The position numbers were made by a program, and so were the translations under genes. A stretch of 30,869 bases of DNA from Scytalidium lignicola (taxonomy: Eukaryota > Ascomycota > Leotiomycetes), in contig NCSJ02000445.1 of the NCBI GenBank assembly GCA_002812745.2, positions 1-30,869 of the forward strand. The letters run 5' to 3'. This document shows positions 10,523-20,892 of this stretch, piece by piece. The notes beneath the pieces were generated by a model. It was not told where the DNA came from, made no database searches, and was given only the letters and a program-made list of their open reading frames with translations. The first letter of the stretch is position 1, and every line of letters begins with the position of its first letter.

Positions 10523-13014
10523 ATGACCACCATACTGGCGAACGCCTTACTACAAGGCACACGCGCGTTTGCGGGCCACTTTACGGGCGATTTTGGAGGC
10601 CGTATAGGTGCTACAGGCCTTACAGGTCTTACGGGTCCTACAACTCCTGAACCTGTTGTTACCAGCCTGACAGACCCACCAATTCCACTGACTCAAGAGC
10701 TCCAGGCCAGAATTGAGGCTGTCNGTAATGAGACCTTGGAGTATCACCGCACCCACCGGCCACCTAATACAGCCAGAAATTACGCTCCAAAACAGAAGGA
10801 ATGGAAAACCTGGTGCACTGCTCAAGGGTTCCCTCCAGGTGGCCAATACTTACCTGGCGATTGGGTGGATGAAGGGAAGTTGTTACTGTTTATCAAGGAG
10901 GAAGTGGCTAGCCGGCCTCCAAGGAAAGGCACCCGGCTTACAGAAGAGAAGGAAAGGAAGAGAAAAGCAGGCNTGCAAGGCNTAAATCAACTATTCAAAN
11001 GTNAAAAAAAGAATAATAACTNANNTGTAAATGCCGGTAACCACTTGATTGTTGAAGGCNAGGATGATGAGGAGNAATCAGAGCTANTCCTTATGTATAA
11101 CACTGTTCGTGGGTATGTCTTTGCTATAAAGGAGCTTTGGTCATATCAGACCTCCTAAGGCTTACACAATNCTCCTCAACCAAAANGTNTAACTNTNAAA
11201 GCTTTAGAATTATCAATTATTCNTGGAGAGCATNCTCGTNGTNGAACAGAGTTTACGGACNATGGCATAGCTACNATCCNCGATGGTTATCTGGCTTCTC
11301 AGATTCCTGACCTCCATCGCCAGGTTTGGAGTGAGAGCCTAGGGAAAGGCAATGCTGAGCAAGCTTTACAGANGNANGTTGACTTCCTTCTTNGTAATAG
11401 CATGCTTTTACNGCTNAGCAATCNCTTGCNNATNAAGTTNGCANACNTGTTTCTNATGCCTTTACCTAAGGAANGAACCNAAAACAACNGNTNATGTTTA
11501 NTAGCCNTTATNNACTATNGCAAAANAAACCAGCATAGCANGCTTGAATATNGAGCTGCTTTACGCCATAGGAACTATCAATCCTGTTTAATTGGAGCTN
11601 TGGCAGCTTACTTCTTTTNGNGTTNGCACCTGTCTGNAGAGCCTTTCNCTACATTCNGTAATAGCCANGAATNGTATAACATCAAGCTTTTAAAGCNTGA
11701 TAANANNCACCTTNAGNAAAAGCTCTTTNAGTGGACAGCTAACTCCTGGACCAAGTGATTATACANNTTGAGTAGCATCCAAGGGTCAAAGGTTACTCAT
11801 ATNCCTTGCTCTTCAGGAGCTTGNATTNCANAGGCAAATAANGTCTNTGAAGNTCAAATCCGTNGAGGAGGNCNNTNGAACANTGATCAAATGACTGGNT
11901 GTTATNTGACAGATCTGCTANAGCAATTCATNAGAGGTATGGCTGATTTTGAGCNTGATTATGCATNTAGCTACTTTATACNACNAGAAACAGTCAAGNC
12001 TCCTCNTACTTTGCGTCGACATGTTTAGCCANAACTAGATNGCTGGNGTAAGGCTNACCTTGATCTCCTTGGTGCTANTGANATAGTCNAGCTTAATCTG
12101 GNTGCTGGTGGCTTTCTAGAGCTTTTGGACAAGCTTAANGACNTGTTTTTACAGGTCAGTTATGCTGTTTACAGTCCGTAAGCTCCAGATCTAACTGTTN
12201 AATGTTATAGGATTCTGTATTTTTACGGTAAAACTACCCTAACCACCTTATCTTTCGTGATGCCTTNTTTGCTACAGTCGAATATGCTANCTTTGCTAGG
12301 TCAGTTNAAGCANCTACAGATATACTCNNCNATGAGGACTTGCATCTTGTANCNATAGAAAAAGCTATTCCATCTGTAAATGAGCGTTTACNGAGCATAA
12401 CAAGCGTTATTCAAACANGCNAGGNTACTNACGTTAAAGCATTGGCTGAAATTACNNGTGCCTTGAANAAGCTTGCNGACAAGCTNGACNACTTCCTTAC
12501 NGGTTCATTTAGCCTTACATTTACCCNAGGAAGGAGTAGAATGCTTCCTCAAGGCTATGACCCTACAGGCCAACCTCATCGCCATACACCATTCTCTCCA
12601 TTGGATCTGAACCAGCACCAACCTATAGATCTAGGTGAGCCTCAGCAGCCGGCTCCTACAGCTCTGGAAAGACAGGAACAGGCCAGAAATAACATGCCGC
12701 CTCTTTACAAGCTATCACGCCAAGTGGTAACGGTCCCTGACCTTTGGAGGGAGTGGACTGTAGGCCTAGGAGGCCTTCCTTCCATAGCCACGCTGGACAC
12801 GGCCTATGGCAACCGGTGGCGCTCTCCTTCAGAGCGCCAGTACTACTCCATGCGTAAGGTAATAATCGACGAGATCATGGTAATAACTGGTAATAGACTT
12901 GAAGATCAGGAGGCTGTAATTACGGCTGTAGAAGCCCTAGAACGGCAGAGAATCAATTCAAACGCGTCTTTAGACAAGTTAATCAAGGCTATAAAGGCCA
13001 AACGGAAGATGTAG
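10523..13014 (+). pseudogene. Crypton tyrosine recombinase (Ndc10-like core plus GCR1_C), RIP-inactivated
   Basis: One long reading frame encodes a fungal Crypton-type recombinase. An N-terminal DNA-binding part (RPPNTARNYAPKQKEWKTWC) leads to a core with LRHRNYQSCLIGA (first catalytic Arg region), then the His-x-x-Arg box and the GCY tyrosine. The C-terminal GCR1_C domain includes VTVPDLWREWTVGLGGLPS and YGNRWRSPSERQYY. Four in-frame stops sit where CAA, CGA, TGG/CAG and CAA codons are expected (near 11156, 11757, 12027 and 12229). A 56-nt intron at 12155-12210 restores the frame. The His-x-x-Arg box reads His-Ile-Pro-Cys, a CGC-to-TGC change that removes a catalytic Arg. Well over 100 N bases lie between about 10724 and 12527. 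The element is probably about 3.4 kb, but its ends were not resolved. Confidence 0.8.
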
Positions 13015-13645
13015 AATAGATCTGTATATAGTAGCTATAACTACACATTAGAACCGATTCTTTATTTAGCATATGAAGCCTACTTTTTGCGTGTGTTTAC
13101 AGGCCTAGTCTGGCTGAACCTACGGTTCTCCAGTCGATTTTGCGGGCCAGTCGCGGTCACGTGACTAGCACCCACCCGATTTTGCGGGTTGCACTTCAAC
13201 GTCTCATTGCGCACGCAATTCAGGGCCGTTTGAGCTGTAATTTGGACACGAAATGCTCCTATATGACCTGAATCTTACGCTCCAATTTGGAGGCTTTTCA
13301 GGCTGTTTTGCGGCCGGGGCGCTGCTGCGCAGCCAGACCTCGACCGGGAAAGTGATGTCGCGAGCCGATTACGGCTTTAGCCCTGTAATTCGCGGATCCG
13401 CCTCCCTAGCCGACCTCTGACATCCTTCTGATGTCGTATATAATATTGCCTGAGGATGCAAATTTTCGCCTGACCTCTACTGTAGCTTCCGTACGGAAGG
13501 GGGTTTCACTAATGATCGGTCACCAGTGTACCTGGCCTTTTTCTCGCCCCACAAATGTTGCCTGATTTCAGTCTACCAGTCTAATTAATTTAATCGCTAA
13601 AGCTACAGGCCTTACAGGCTACTACAGGCCCTCCAGGCTACAGAN
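13015..13645. other. 3' flank of the Crypton, non-coding
   Basis: GC-rich sequence with no supported gene. It carries several GATTTTGCGGG and TTTTGCGGCC words, an AGCCGATTACGG word shared with the 5' flank, and a cluster of (A/C)TACAGGC(C/T) repeats at about 13600-13642. The border with AT-rich sequence near 13645 is sharp and may mark the element end. Confidence 0.4.
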
Positions 13646-13930
13646 TTTTGTATAACCAGTTAAAGACTAGTTTTTAACTGGTTATACAAAATTTAATATA
13701 GGGTTTTTTATTTAAACATTGATTGATTATAAACTAATTATAATTAATAACAAAAAATCCTTTTAAAATTATAAAATAATATAATAATTAATTACAACTA
13801 TGATAACTAGTTAACAATCACTTGAAAACCAGTTGAAAACCGGTTGTCAACCAGCTAATCCCCACCTGACTTTTCCTGCCTGAAAATAAGCAGGCAGCAA
13901 TTCCTTAAAAAAAAAGGAGGCCAGGTACAC
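13526..13930. repeat. Inverted repeat pair GTGTACCTGGCC ... GGCCAGGTACAC
   Basis: A perfect 12-bp inverted repeat at 13526-13537 and 13919-13930 is extended by pyrimidine/purine runs inside. The interval has no coding capacity. The words AATGATCGGTC lie just outside both ends, in direct orientation. It could be a decayed MITE of about 405 bp or a chance pairing. No target duplication is clear. Confidence 0.4.
13646..13691. repeat. 19-bp perfect palindrome (hairpin)
   Basis: Arms TTTTGTATAACCAGTTAAA (13646-13664) and its exact complement (13673-13691) are separated by 8 nt. Further AACCAGTT/AACCGGTT words follow at 13800-13855. It may be the abutting ends of a small transposon or a strong hairpin. 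An N directly precedes the left arm. Confidence 0.85.
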
Positions 13931-14101
13931 TTTACTCCCAATAATGATCGGTCCACCCTCGTTCCATTTGACCAATTATATTGCTCAGAGCTGCAAACTA
14001 GCAAATCATATTTTATTTTAGAGCAGGGGTGGAGTTATCATTATTGTATTGAAGCCCCCTTTCTGTACTACGGAGTAAAGTTGCGGGGGGCAGCAAGCCA
14101 C

Positions 14102-14108
14102 CCCCTCA
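14102..14108. promoter_or_regulatory. CCCCTCA motif upstream of the pogo insertion
   Basis: CCCCTCA lies 28 bp left of the pogo insertion point and would have been close upstream of the transcription factor gene before the transposon landed. It is the same heptamer that recurs in the intergenic DNA of the 19-27 kb genes. Confidence 0.4.
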
Positions 14109-14135
14109 TTATGTAATCACTGTATAAGTAAGTTA

Positions 14136-16023
14136 ACGTAATTCCCGGTCGGTCGGGCCACCCGGTCGGTCGGGCCACTTTCACCACCATCTAAATACAA
14201 AATACTAAATACTCAACCACCAACGCCTATATTATAATATATCTAGTTATTAGCTAAATTAGGGCACTTATTCCTTTTATGGCCTACAATTCCACACTCT
14301 GAGCACTTTGGTGGCCGTCGCTTTGGTGCTGACAAGTTGCCTTCGGATGTTGAAAGATTTGACTCCACCACTCCTTCCTGAGCTACTGTATGCGATTGAA
14401 GTGCTTGCTGGGCCTCCTCTGCTGTTAACAAGCCACTTTGAGGTATTGGCTTTCTAGATCTTCTAGATTTTCACTGTAAAGATTGAACAGCGTCCTTTAA
14501 TTGCTGTACTTCTTTGGTCAAAAATATCTCGTTATGTAAGACCTCCTTGAACCCCTTAACCAATTGCTATAAAGCCACTCTAGTAGGCGTAGAAGGGTTA
14601 TTCCCACATTGTTTGAGCATAGATTGAATCGCTTCATATTGCTTTTGCAATTGAATTGAATTATAAGGTGTCTCAAGGGCCCAAAGTGTATTAGTAGTAT
14701 TATGAACACTCCCAGAAAGAGTAACAATCTCTTCTACCTCCACACGTAATTTAGATAACACACGACTTGGATTGTATGGAATCAACCCTGTTCCTGCAAA
14801 TCCTTGACAAATATTGTTTATTGTGAAAGTAACTTGACGTACAATTGGATATACATCCAAGAAATCAAACTTATCAATATGGTGAATGTTCTATCGCATT
14901 TTGCCTTCTACTATAGCACTATATAATCGCTTTAAAACAGCAAAACAACTTACATCTAATGGCTGAAGGATATAGGATGAGTATGGAGGCATACAGACCA
15001 CAATTATCTTGTTCTGGAGGTAATACTAATCAAACTCAGGGGTCACATAGCTCTTATGGCCGTCAAGAATAAGCATATGATATTGACCTTTCGTACAAGA
15101 TCTGGTGTATGAATCAAAGGTTTTTTGAAGCCATTTAAAGCTAATTTCATTGTTTGTCCAACTATTATCACTTGTAGTAAACTTCCAACCTTATGGTAGA
15201 TTGTCATACTATCCTTCAAGAGTTCTTTTGCCTTTGAGAATGATCACAGGTGGTATTGCTCATCCAGTGGCATTAACTGCTTTAATTACAGTAACCTACT
15301 CTCTACTACCAGGTTGTAAAAGCGGAGGTTTGCTAAAACAATCAAAGGATGTGACTACTTTGGTAGTAACAATTGTACTTATAGTAAAGCTAGTCTTGTC
15401 AAAATTATAAGTATCCTCATCCAAAATCCTATACTCGGCTTTGATTACTAATACTTGCTCAAACTAGTGTTGAATAATCTTCGGATCTTTATATTTAGCC
15501 TGTTTATAGTTATATCGACGTATATATTCGGTTTTGAGGTTAGGATGACGCTTTACAAAGTCACTGAACTAATTTTTGCCTACTGGAGATGAAGGAGTAG
15601 ATTCACCACGCTCAGAAATCAACAAATTAGCCATGGTTTGTACACTTGAAGGTTTAGGGGGTAATCTGCGCTTCTCCATAGAGATTATCCATCACTTTAA
15701 CGATTACTCTTCTGTTTGAGTCATTCTGAAGCTTTTGTTGTAAGTAGTTGCTATTTGGACCTGGCCTTTTAAACGCGCATCAAGTGTTGCACGAGGGACG
15801 TCGTAAATACGTGTTGCACTTCGAACAGACTTGATTTGTTGGTTTTTTATCGTGTTTATAGCTAAAAGGATTCTCCCTTCTTGCTCTGGAGGTGGCATTT
15901 TAGGCATTTTGACGTGTTGTGGTTGAATAATAATTGAGTAAAGTTGGTGGTGTTCATAGAATTGGTGTTTTGGTGAGGAAGTGGCCCGACCGACCGGGTG
16001 GCCCGACCGACCGGGAATTACGT
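14136..16023 (-). mobile_element. Complete pogo/Fot-like DNA transposon, 1,888 bp, TA duplication
   Basis: Perfect 45-bp terminal inverted repeats run 14136-14180 and 15979-16023, beginning ACGTAATTCCCGGTC. Each repeat contains a tandem duplication of a 17-bp unit (CCGGTCGGTCGGGCCAC). TA flanks both ends (14134-14135 and 16024-16025), as expected for the Tc1/mariner superfamily. The terminal repeats are identical between the two ends, so the insertion is fairly young, but the transposase inside is broken. The right end lies only 126 bp before the preferred start of the transcription factor. Confidence 0.93.
14243..15907 (-). pseudogene. Pogo/Fot transposase (psq HTH, CENP-B HTH, DDE, CCHC knuckle), broken
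   Basis: From an ATG at 15907 the minus strand reads MPKMPPPEQEGRILLAIN (psq-type helix-turn-helix). A CENP-B-type region follows (FSDFVKRHPNLKTEYIRRYN), then the DDE core with YNFD and LILDGH, and PPYSSYILQPLDVSCF. The tail has a coiled, Gln-rich stretch and a CCHC zinc knuckle (CSECGIVGHKRNKC) ending near 14243. This is the usual domain order and length (about 555 codons). Several stops interrupt it, including TAG where Trp is expected in the KNWF and HWFEQ motifs, consistent with G-to-A RIP damage. It is not expected to be active, but the intact ends could be mobilised by a related transposase. Confidence 0.85.
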
Positions 16024-16149
16024 TAGTTAAAACCTCTCCCAAATATGAAAACCCCCTTCCCCTCACCAGAGAGCTGCCTCCCTTCTGTTGACCTCTCACA
16101 ACTTTACTTCCTACCCACCACCATCACACCACCTTCGACCCGTCGTATC

Positions 16150-18741
16150 ATGGAGGTAGCATCAACAACTCAACAGGAAAAGCCGAAGAGGAATAGACAA
16201 CAACGTCGCCAGCCGCCGTTGTGCCAGTTTTGTCGGCGCTCCTTTTCACGTTTAGAGCATCTTCAGCGACATCTAAGAACCCGTATATTCTTTCCTCCTT
16301 TGCTTAAATGGAAAGATGACTGATATTGGACTTAGATACCAATGATAAACCTTTTTCGTGTCATATATGTTCCAAATCCTTTGGAAGAAGGTCTGCTTGA
16401 ATGCCGTCATTCTGCCAATGGTCTGGACTCCGCTAATTATATTAAGCGATCTGATGATCCGCCATAAGAGGCTGATGCATTCATCCCAGATAGCTCGAGC
16501 ACAGGGAGAAGAGGGTGAGTATGGGGGACCTATCCGGCCTCGACCGACGCCGCCTCCAGATGACCGTTCTCAAGTTCCTGCCGAACCCCATAGGCTAGAC
16601 TCTTGGACAGATGGTTTCCATTCATCAAATCGTGCGAGTTTGAAGGCTCCAGAGATCCATCTTCAAACCTAGGTCAGTTTCTTTGCAACCGAAACATTCT
16701 GCCTGTGACACCTTCCAGTCAAGGGACAAGTGCCGAATGTGGAGGTGTCGAGAATTCGGTGCCTTTTGCAATGATGGAGCCCATCGATGATCCAATGCAA
16801 GACTTTGCCGTCTTTCTTGAAAGCATCGGCTTATCAGAAAGCTGGGAACTCGAAGTGCTTCCCTCAATCGAGTCAGCACTTTTACCGGACGACCCTTCTC
16901 TTATTTCATCACGGCTCCAGCTACATGATGCGGTGCCACAAATATCTAGTGTTGAAGTTTACCCCAACCAGCAAGTGGCTGCTGATGAAGTGCCGTTCTC
17001 TAATTTTGGATCCCGTCTACCATCTTTACAGCCTGAGTCTGGCGACTCGGACGGTAGACTTCACAACTCGAATCATACTATCAAGCCTCGGTCTATATAC
17101 AATATTCGTACATTCGATCATCAGTCCTTCCTGAAAAGGCTCGAAAGTTTCAAACAGATCCTGCCCACGGGATTCATTCCTCCCTCCAGATATGCTCTGT
17201 CCCGTTTTCTTGATGGGTTCGTTGATGGTCTGAATGAGCATCTCCCGTTCATACATGCGCCAACTTTGTCGATAGGAATCTGTAATCCTGCTCTCGTACT
17301 CTCACTTGCTGCGTGCGGTTCTCATTACCGTTTTGAAATCGATAAAGGTACTGAACTATTTTGTGCAGCACGAGCAATTTTACTTGATCTTTTGAGACGA
17401 AAAGGCCATTTGACGCCATCGGCTTCAACACCGAACTATGTTTATTCCGAGCAGACGACTAGTTATTTGATGCACTGCTCCGAGGATTCTGGAAGCGAAT
17501 CAGACGAACAGATGGAGATGGTTCAGATTCTCTTACTGCTTACCATATTTGCAACTTGGGGAAAAGATAAGGGCGTCTTGCAAGAGCTTCTTTCTCTCCA
17601 AGGCATCCTCGCTTCCATGGTCCGCGCACATGGTCTCGTAGAAGCAGGTCCACATTTTCAAGTGGCCAATAATTCGGATGATGGGAACTGGAGTCAATGG
17701 GTGAGACAAGAGCGTGACAGGCGTACAAAATTCGTTGTTTACTGTGTTTCAAATCTTCATTCTATTATGTATAACACACCTCCATTGATTTTGAATTCAG
17801 ATCTCGGACTCAATATGCCTTGCTCCACTGATCTTTGGGCAGCACGTGGTGCATCTGACTGGCGATCTGCATATGAATCAACTTCTAATTCCCAAATCTC
17901 ATTTCAAACTTCCTTCATGCTACTTTTCAATGGGTCCGAAAATTCATCTGCCAATATGACGCCTTCAACACCCCTAGGGAACCACATTCTTATGCACGCA
18001 GTGTTTCAGCAGCTTTACTTCGCGCGCCAGCTATGTCTCTATCCTTTACTAAAACAGGGCCTTCAGCTGAGCGACTTGACTAGCCTAGAGGATGTACTTC
18101 GTAGTTGGAAGTCTCGATGGAAAGAGACGCCAGAATCCAGCACTGACCCTCGCAATCCTGCAGGTCCGATTGCCTTCACCTCAGCTGCTCTACTGGGTCA
18201 GGCGTACGTCCGCTTTCACGTTGATCTGGGACCACACCGCGCTCTTATTACCAACGATCCATTACAGATTGCGCAAGCCTTAAATAACGCCCCGGCTATC
18301 GTGCGCAGTCCCGGACTCGTCACAGCACTTCTTCACGCAGCACATGCTCTGTCGATCCCGATCCGGCTTGGTATTGACTTCGTTGCAAGAACTCATTCAT
18401 TCTACTGGAGCGTACATCACTCCCTAAGTGCTCTTGAATACGCTTTCCTGCTAACTAGGTGGCTGCTTGCCCTTCCTGAGTGTGGGCTAGCAGGGTTGTC
18501 GAAACATGAGCAAAGGCTTTTCCTCTGGATCACATGTCTGATGGATGAAACTGATATGGCTGTTACAATGTCTACTGAAGGACGATTGGAATTAGTTAAT
18601 AATGTCACAAAGATGAGGCAACTGAGTATTGCAATTGTCCGAGTTTGGGCGAGAACCTTCAAGGGGAATACGTGTTGGGGAATTGTTGATCTGGTCAGTG
18701 CAAGTTTGAAAGCATATGCGGATCTCTTGGAGCAGCCGTAA
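16150..18741 (+). CDS. C2H2 zinc-finger and fungal_trans (MHR) transcription factor
   Basis: Predicted nuclear regulator of about 774 residues. Exons: 16150-16282, 16336-16390, 16447-16514 and 16673-18741. The first two introns (53 and 56 nt) are well supported because splicing rebuilds two perfect C2H2 fingers: C25/C28/H41/H45 and C53/C56/H69/H74, joined by a THTNDKPF linker. The third (16515-16672, 158 nt, GTGAGT donor) is the best fit but less certain. An upstream in-frame ATG at 16045 is possible; 16150 was chosen as the start because it lies further from the pogo end and just before the basic region. The middle homology region includes LSRFLDGFVDGLNEHLPFIH and continues for several hundred residues. 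Finger 1 has a helix RLEHLQR like Msn2 (RSEHLKR) and Mig1 (RLEHQTR), implying a G-rich AGGGG/GGGG-like site. A pogo element sits directly upstream. Confidence 0.87.
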
Positions 18742-19084
18742 CTCTTGGCTTAATTGTATAAATAATTAAAGCTGTATAAGTGATGCAAATGAAAAGTGNT
18801 TTTTTTAATCATATAGTGTCACGTAACACTTTCAATTTCAAAAATGTATATACCAAGAAGCTGAGGCATTGATTTCAAGGACATCTTGCAGGGCAAATTC
18901 GTTGGATAGACGGACACTAACACACCACGCAGTAGCTATTAGTTCACTATCATAGTTGTGCGTATATAGTAATGAAGTAACAGAAAAGCATCAGGAAACA
19001 CCGAAACTTGCTTAGGTCTTACTTCGATTTCAGTTGCGTTGGATCCTACGGCTACCTAGTCAAACCTCCGAACGGAGGAAGCGA
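18742..19084. other. Convergent intergenic region
   Basis: The 343-bp gap lies between the 3' ends of the transcription factor (+) and cytochrome b5 (-). It is AT-rich with an N beside a T-run at 18799. No gene or clear terminator hairpin is visible. Confidence 0.4.
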
Positions 19085-19643
19085 TCAAGACGACAGCAAC
19101 CACAGGAATACACCACCACAGACAAACAACACAGCAGAGAGCAACCCAATTGGAGCATGGCTCATACAGAACTTGGGGAGCATTTTTCTCAGGGATGCTG
19201 CAGAACCACCGGACCTCATTGCAGTAGATTTTTCTCTCCTCTATTGGTAGCAAAGGGGTCAGTTAATACTTCCCCCAATTTTTCCAAGGCGATGGCAATT
19301 TGAAAAACTTACAAAATTCACTGACACAGCCAATTTACCGACTTCGAGCTCTTTCAATTCTTTCCGTGCCTCAGCGCTATGTCCAATGTCTTCGAAGGCT
19401 TCGGTAGCATCCTGACCGGCAAGATCAAGGAGGATGTTCTCTCCGCCGCTACATTAATAATAACGAAGATTAGAGTTAGTACTATTGCCTAGATTATTGA
19501 AATTCATTGCAAGTTTTCACATACGGGTGTGCACTTAGGTAAGAAGTTAGATCATAGACCGTGTTGTGGATGACCATGTACAGATCATCCTTTGTGAAGT
19601 GAGACGCAACCTCCGCGTTGGTGAAGGTGTTATCAATTGCCAT
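19085..19643 (-). CDS. Cytochrome b5, tail-anchored
   Basis: Small haem protein that passes electrons to P450s, desaturases and other ER enzymes. Three exons on the minus strand: 19643-19525, 19448-19313 and 19240-19085, with introns of 76 and 72 nt, giving 136 residues. The first junction rebuilds the haem-binding HPGGE motif (His39), and the second haem ligand is His63 ([10 protein letters not shown]). Opening residues are [20 protein letters not shown]. The third exon adds a basic Ser-rich linker and a hydrophobic C-terminal segment (about residues 116-136, [18 protein letters not shown]), the classic tail anchor. The gene is on the same strand as the P450 at 20893-22722, with about 1.25 kb between. 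Three CCCCTCA motifs lie 267-301 bp upstream of its start. It could serve the neighbouring P450, general lipid metabolism, or both. Confidence 0.93.
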
Positions 19644-19909
19644 AGCATTTACTAGGTTCATAAAAGGGAACTATGTAACTCCAGGAAGAATATGAGTAAT
19701 AGAAAAGAGAGCCGACTCCGATCGTCTTCCTTTTGTTTGACAAAGTCAGTTGAGATTATTCGCAGGAAACAAAGCAAGGAGATAGTAACTATAAAATCAC
19801 CGTCCCACTACGGATTATCGAGCTACAAAACAAGTTTATGAACAAGCCTGTCATTAGGTTTTCGCATTCCCTCACGAACGGGCTTTTTCCTGGGTGTATC
19901 ACATTTCCT

Positions 19910-19944
19910 CCCCTCATCATGGAGCCCCCCTCACTACCCCCTCA
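19910..19944. promoter_or_regulatory. Three CCCCTCA motifs upstream of cytochrome b5
   Basis: CCCCTCA occurs at 19910-19916, 19927-19933 and 19938-19944 (TGAGGGG on the gene's strand). The sites are 267-301 bp before the cytochrome b5 start codon. Such dense clustering of one heptamer is unlikely by chance. AGGGG is the core bound by Msn2/4-type C2H2 proteins. Confidence 0.55.
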
Positions 19945-19949
19945 CATCT

Positions 19950-20892
19950 TAACAACTATCAGTATGCCGCCACATTGTTCCGCTTCCTAATAGAACCTGC
20001 TCCTTGAAACGCTATATCTAGACTTTTTGAGTTTACACCCTTTCATACACGCGTACCTTCGTAAAATTTAGTAATTTCTAAACTTATCGTCAAACGATAC
20101 CTATCAACATCAAAGTACCATTGAACCTTTATTCTTATACAGTGAAATCTATGAAAGTCAAAGCCAACATAACGAATCAAATCACTTAGGAACCTAATCT
20201 AATCTAGAGTAGTAACACTTTCTCTTTTCCTAGTTTGAAACAGAGTAGTACATTTCATTCCAGTTTATAACAATAGGTTGTCGAACGACTAATACTTTAA
20301 GTAAACAAAGTATATATGTAAATCCAAGAGACTACATGCTCCAGTTATCTCTACGAACAATAACTTCCTCTCCGGATCTGTAATATAGTTGATTCTACAG
20401 GTCTAAATTTACTGGAACAGAAATCGATCATAAGCCCCTTTCCTCATCCTCATCATCTCAGCATGACTTAGTTCCTCTTCCGTTACTCTTGTTTTGATAA
20501 TATGCAATGGAGGTTGATCTAAAGCAACATATCTACTCTGTTGAATACTCTTTACCATCTGATTTCATACAAGCCGCAATATATAATGAAGAAGTAATAG
20601 CTAACGCACCGTTGCATTTCTCCAGAAGCATAATTCTTCCCCTAAGGCTTTTGTCACTCTATGAAAACAGTGCAAAATTCGCAAAGTTATTAGAATTGAT
20701 TCATATTTACTTTTGTAGACTTTTTCTTTTGGTTTTCTGGGGTAATCTTATAAAATTCAATTGTACTTTCATCAAGTTTCATGTTTACTCATTTTAATTA
20801 TAAAATCTGTCTCTTGATTAAAGAATGGGTCACCACCCTAAGGGTAATTATTAACTGGAATGGTTCGTAGTCATTCTTTTATTATTTACACT
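19950..20892. other. Long intergenic region with one unassigned open frame
   Basis: I see no recognisable gene. A 96-codon frame at 20507-20797 (+, opening MEVDLKQHIYSVEYSLPSDF) has no family features I know. Its later half is hydrophobic and low-complexity, so it may be chance or a remnant. The rest is moderately AT-rich with pyrimidine stretches. Confidence 0.4.

Noticed and set aside
15704..16099. 131-codon minus-strand frame as a separate gene
   Set aside because: Its C-terminal half is the start of the pogo transposase, and the N-terminal part is translation of the terminal inverted repeat and the DNA beyond it.
16045..16149. Upstream ATG as start of the transcription factor
   Set aside because: It is in frame but only 22 bp from the pogo end, and the added residues show no conservation signal; 16150 is kept as the more likely start. 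cDNA could reverse this.
20507..20797. Possible small gene of 96 codons
   Set aside because: No recognisable family; the second half is low-complexity hydrophobic translation of AT-rich DNA. Kept only as a note in the intergenic entry.
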